DNA of 64,000 nt from Fructilactobacillus lindneri DSM 20690 = JCM 11027 (lineage in GTDB: Bacteria > Bacillota > Bacilli > Lactobacillales > Lactobacillaceae), in assembly GCF_002907375.1 (NCBI RefSeq), contig NZ_MIYK01000001.1, positions 186,001 through 250,000 on the forward strand, given 5' to 3'. Under the pieces are notes generated by a model, which had not been told where the DNA came from, searched no databases, and saw nothing but the letters and a program-made list of their open reading frames with translations. This document shows positions 63,229 to 64,000 of this stretch, piece by piece (position 1 is the stretch's first letter; every line of letters begins with the position of its first letter). The position numbers and the translations under genes are program-made.

Positions 63229-63233
63229 ATTAT

Positions 63234-64000
63234 TTAGTTTTTAGGGGTGTCAATATATCCAGAAAGAATGTTTTGTAAACTCTTATCTTCAATATGAACA
63301 TCACCATCTTTTAGAACCTTAGAAACAACGTTATGAAGTGTATCACTATCATTCATTCTTTGGGTTGCTAATTGATCTTTAACTTCTGCTTTGTGGTCGT
63401 TTAAAGATCCCTTAGATGGATGGTTAACCATTTCGATTACTTGGTAACCTTCCTTAGTCTTAACAGGGGTCTTAGTATATTCACCATTCTTAAGCTTAAA
63501 TGAAGCTTTCTTGAATGATGAATCAACCGTTGAATTACTGTTATCAAATGCTGGTAATTTACCACCATCATTTTTATTTGAAGAGTTGATTGAGTATTTC
63601 TTAGCTAAAGTATCCCATTTTTGACCATTATCCAAGTCTGAGATTACAGTTTCAGCTGTACTCTTATCTTTAGTAACGATTGCTTTAACAGTTACCTTAG
63701 GTTGATAACTCTTAAATTGCTTTTCAAGATCTTTGTTTGAGAAGCTTGTTTTATCTAGGACAGCTTGTTTTAATAATAAATTATCTCTAATTGAATCTTT
63801 AAGCTGTGATTCAGTCATACCCTGCTGTTGTAACATAGCAGAGAATTGACTACCATATTGTTTTTTGTATTTATCAAGTTGACTGTTTACTTCTGATTCT
63901 TTAACTTTATCTCCGTATTTATGTTCCAATACTTTGTTTAGAATCATTTGTTGAAGTTCTTGCTTACCTTGTTGGGTACCCTTCATTTTGTTGTAATATT
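63234..64000 (-). CDS. prsA: Foldase PrsA (parvulin-type peptidyl-prolyl isomerase), C-terminal part
   Basis: The gene enters from the right edge and is open to the window end, so the start, signal peptide and lipobox are outside. Visible are the N-terminal SurA-like helical region (LQQMILNKVLEHKYGDKV, MTESQLKDSIRDNLL), the parvulin core (VKAIVTKDKSTAETVISDL, KYSINSSNKNDGGKLPAF, VKTKEGYQVIEMV) and a C-terminal helix. PrsA helps secreted proteins fold at the outer membrane face. The usual neighbour yhaM is not present between it and yhaN. Confidence 0.92.
   Translation of the reverse strand, partial: YYNKMKGTQQGKQELQQMILNKVLEHKYGDKVKESEVNSQLDKYKKQYGSQFSAMLQQQGMTESQLKDSIRDNLLLKQAVLDKTSFSNKDLEKQFKSYQPKVTVKAIVTKDKSTAETVISDLDNGQKWDTLAKKYSINSSNKNDGGKLPAFDNSNSTVDSSFKKASFKLKNGEYTKTPVKTKEGYQVIEMVNHPSKGSLNDHKAEVKDQLATQRMNDSDTLHNVVSKVLKDGDVHIEDKSLQNILSGYIDTPKN

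Overview
The window is a low-GC, AT-rich chromosome segment from a Lactobacillaceae bacterium (Firmicutes). The evidence is gene order (pgsA end-cinA-rny-ymdB-mutSL-ruvAB-yajC, alaS-ruvX, the comG operon followed by a methyltransferase and ackA, yutD-yutF), AGGAGG-type ribosome sites, frequent TTG starts, T-box leaders, and an L-Lys/D-Asp type peptidoglycan gene set. I cannot name the species from sequence alone. Several genes expected in these neighbourhoods are missing (recA, queA-tgt, ireB, perhaps yhaM), which fits a reduced lactobacillus genome.

Layout. 1-14.1 kb: DNA repair and RNA metabolism (cinA, rny, ymdB, mutS, mutL, ruvA, ruvB, yajC, dinB with a LexA box, nrnA, a DEAD-box helicase). 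14.1-25.6 kb: T-box-controlled alaS, then ruvX, zapA, cvpA, mutS2, trxA, murI, rdgB, a small mechanosensitive channel and two envelope or stress proteins. 25.7-34.9 kb: ccpA behind a cre site, yebC, a seven-gene comG competence pseudopilus operon including a short comGG, a methyltransferase, ackA and an amino acid permease. 35-39 kb: a yunD-yutD-yutF housekeeping run and a DedA protein. 39.2-40.3 kb: eleven tRNA genes.

40.3-46.1 kb is an accessory island beside the last tRNA-Leu gene. It holds a broken tyrosine recombinase, two LexA boxes (one operating a 55-residue membrane protein), an Abi-alpha (DUF4393) protein, a membrane protein, a secreted Asn/Gln-rich protein, an Ltp-type superinfection-exclusion lipoprotein relative with a frameshift, and two copies of a tRNA 3'-half-like remnant. 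It looks like a decayed prophage or integrative element that kept its anti-phage cargo.

46.1-54.3 kb: small unknown genes, an acetoin reductase, an OhrR-type regulator, and a wall-synthesis module of two tandem murE-like ligases, a D-aspartate ligase-like ATP-grasp enzyme and an aspartate racemase. Together these would attach L-Lys and a D-Asp side chain to the peptidoglycan precursor. 54.7-64 kb: tRNA-Gly fused to the argS T-box leader, argS, a class A PBP, a YlbF-family protein, yhaO-yhaN and the prsA foldase (cut by the window end).

The most unusual points are an RNase Y whose HD-domain catalytic residues are almost all replaced, a second murE copy altered in its P-loop and Lys-binding motif, the SOS-controlled small membrane protein in the island, and the tRNA-Gly/T-box/argS arrangement.
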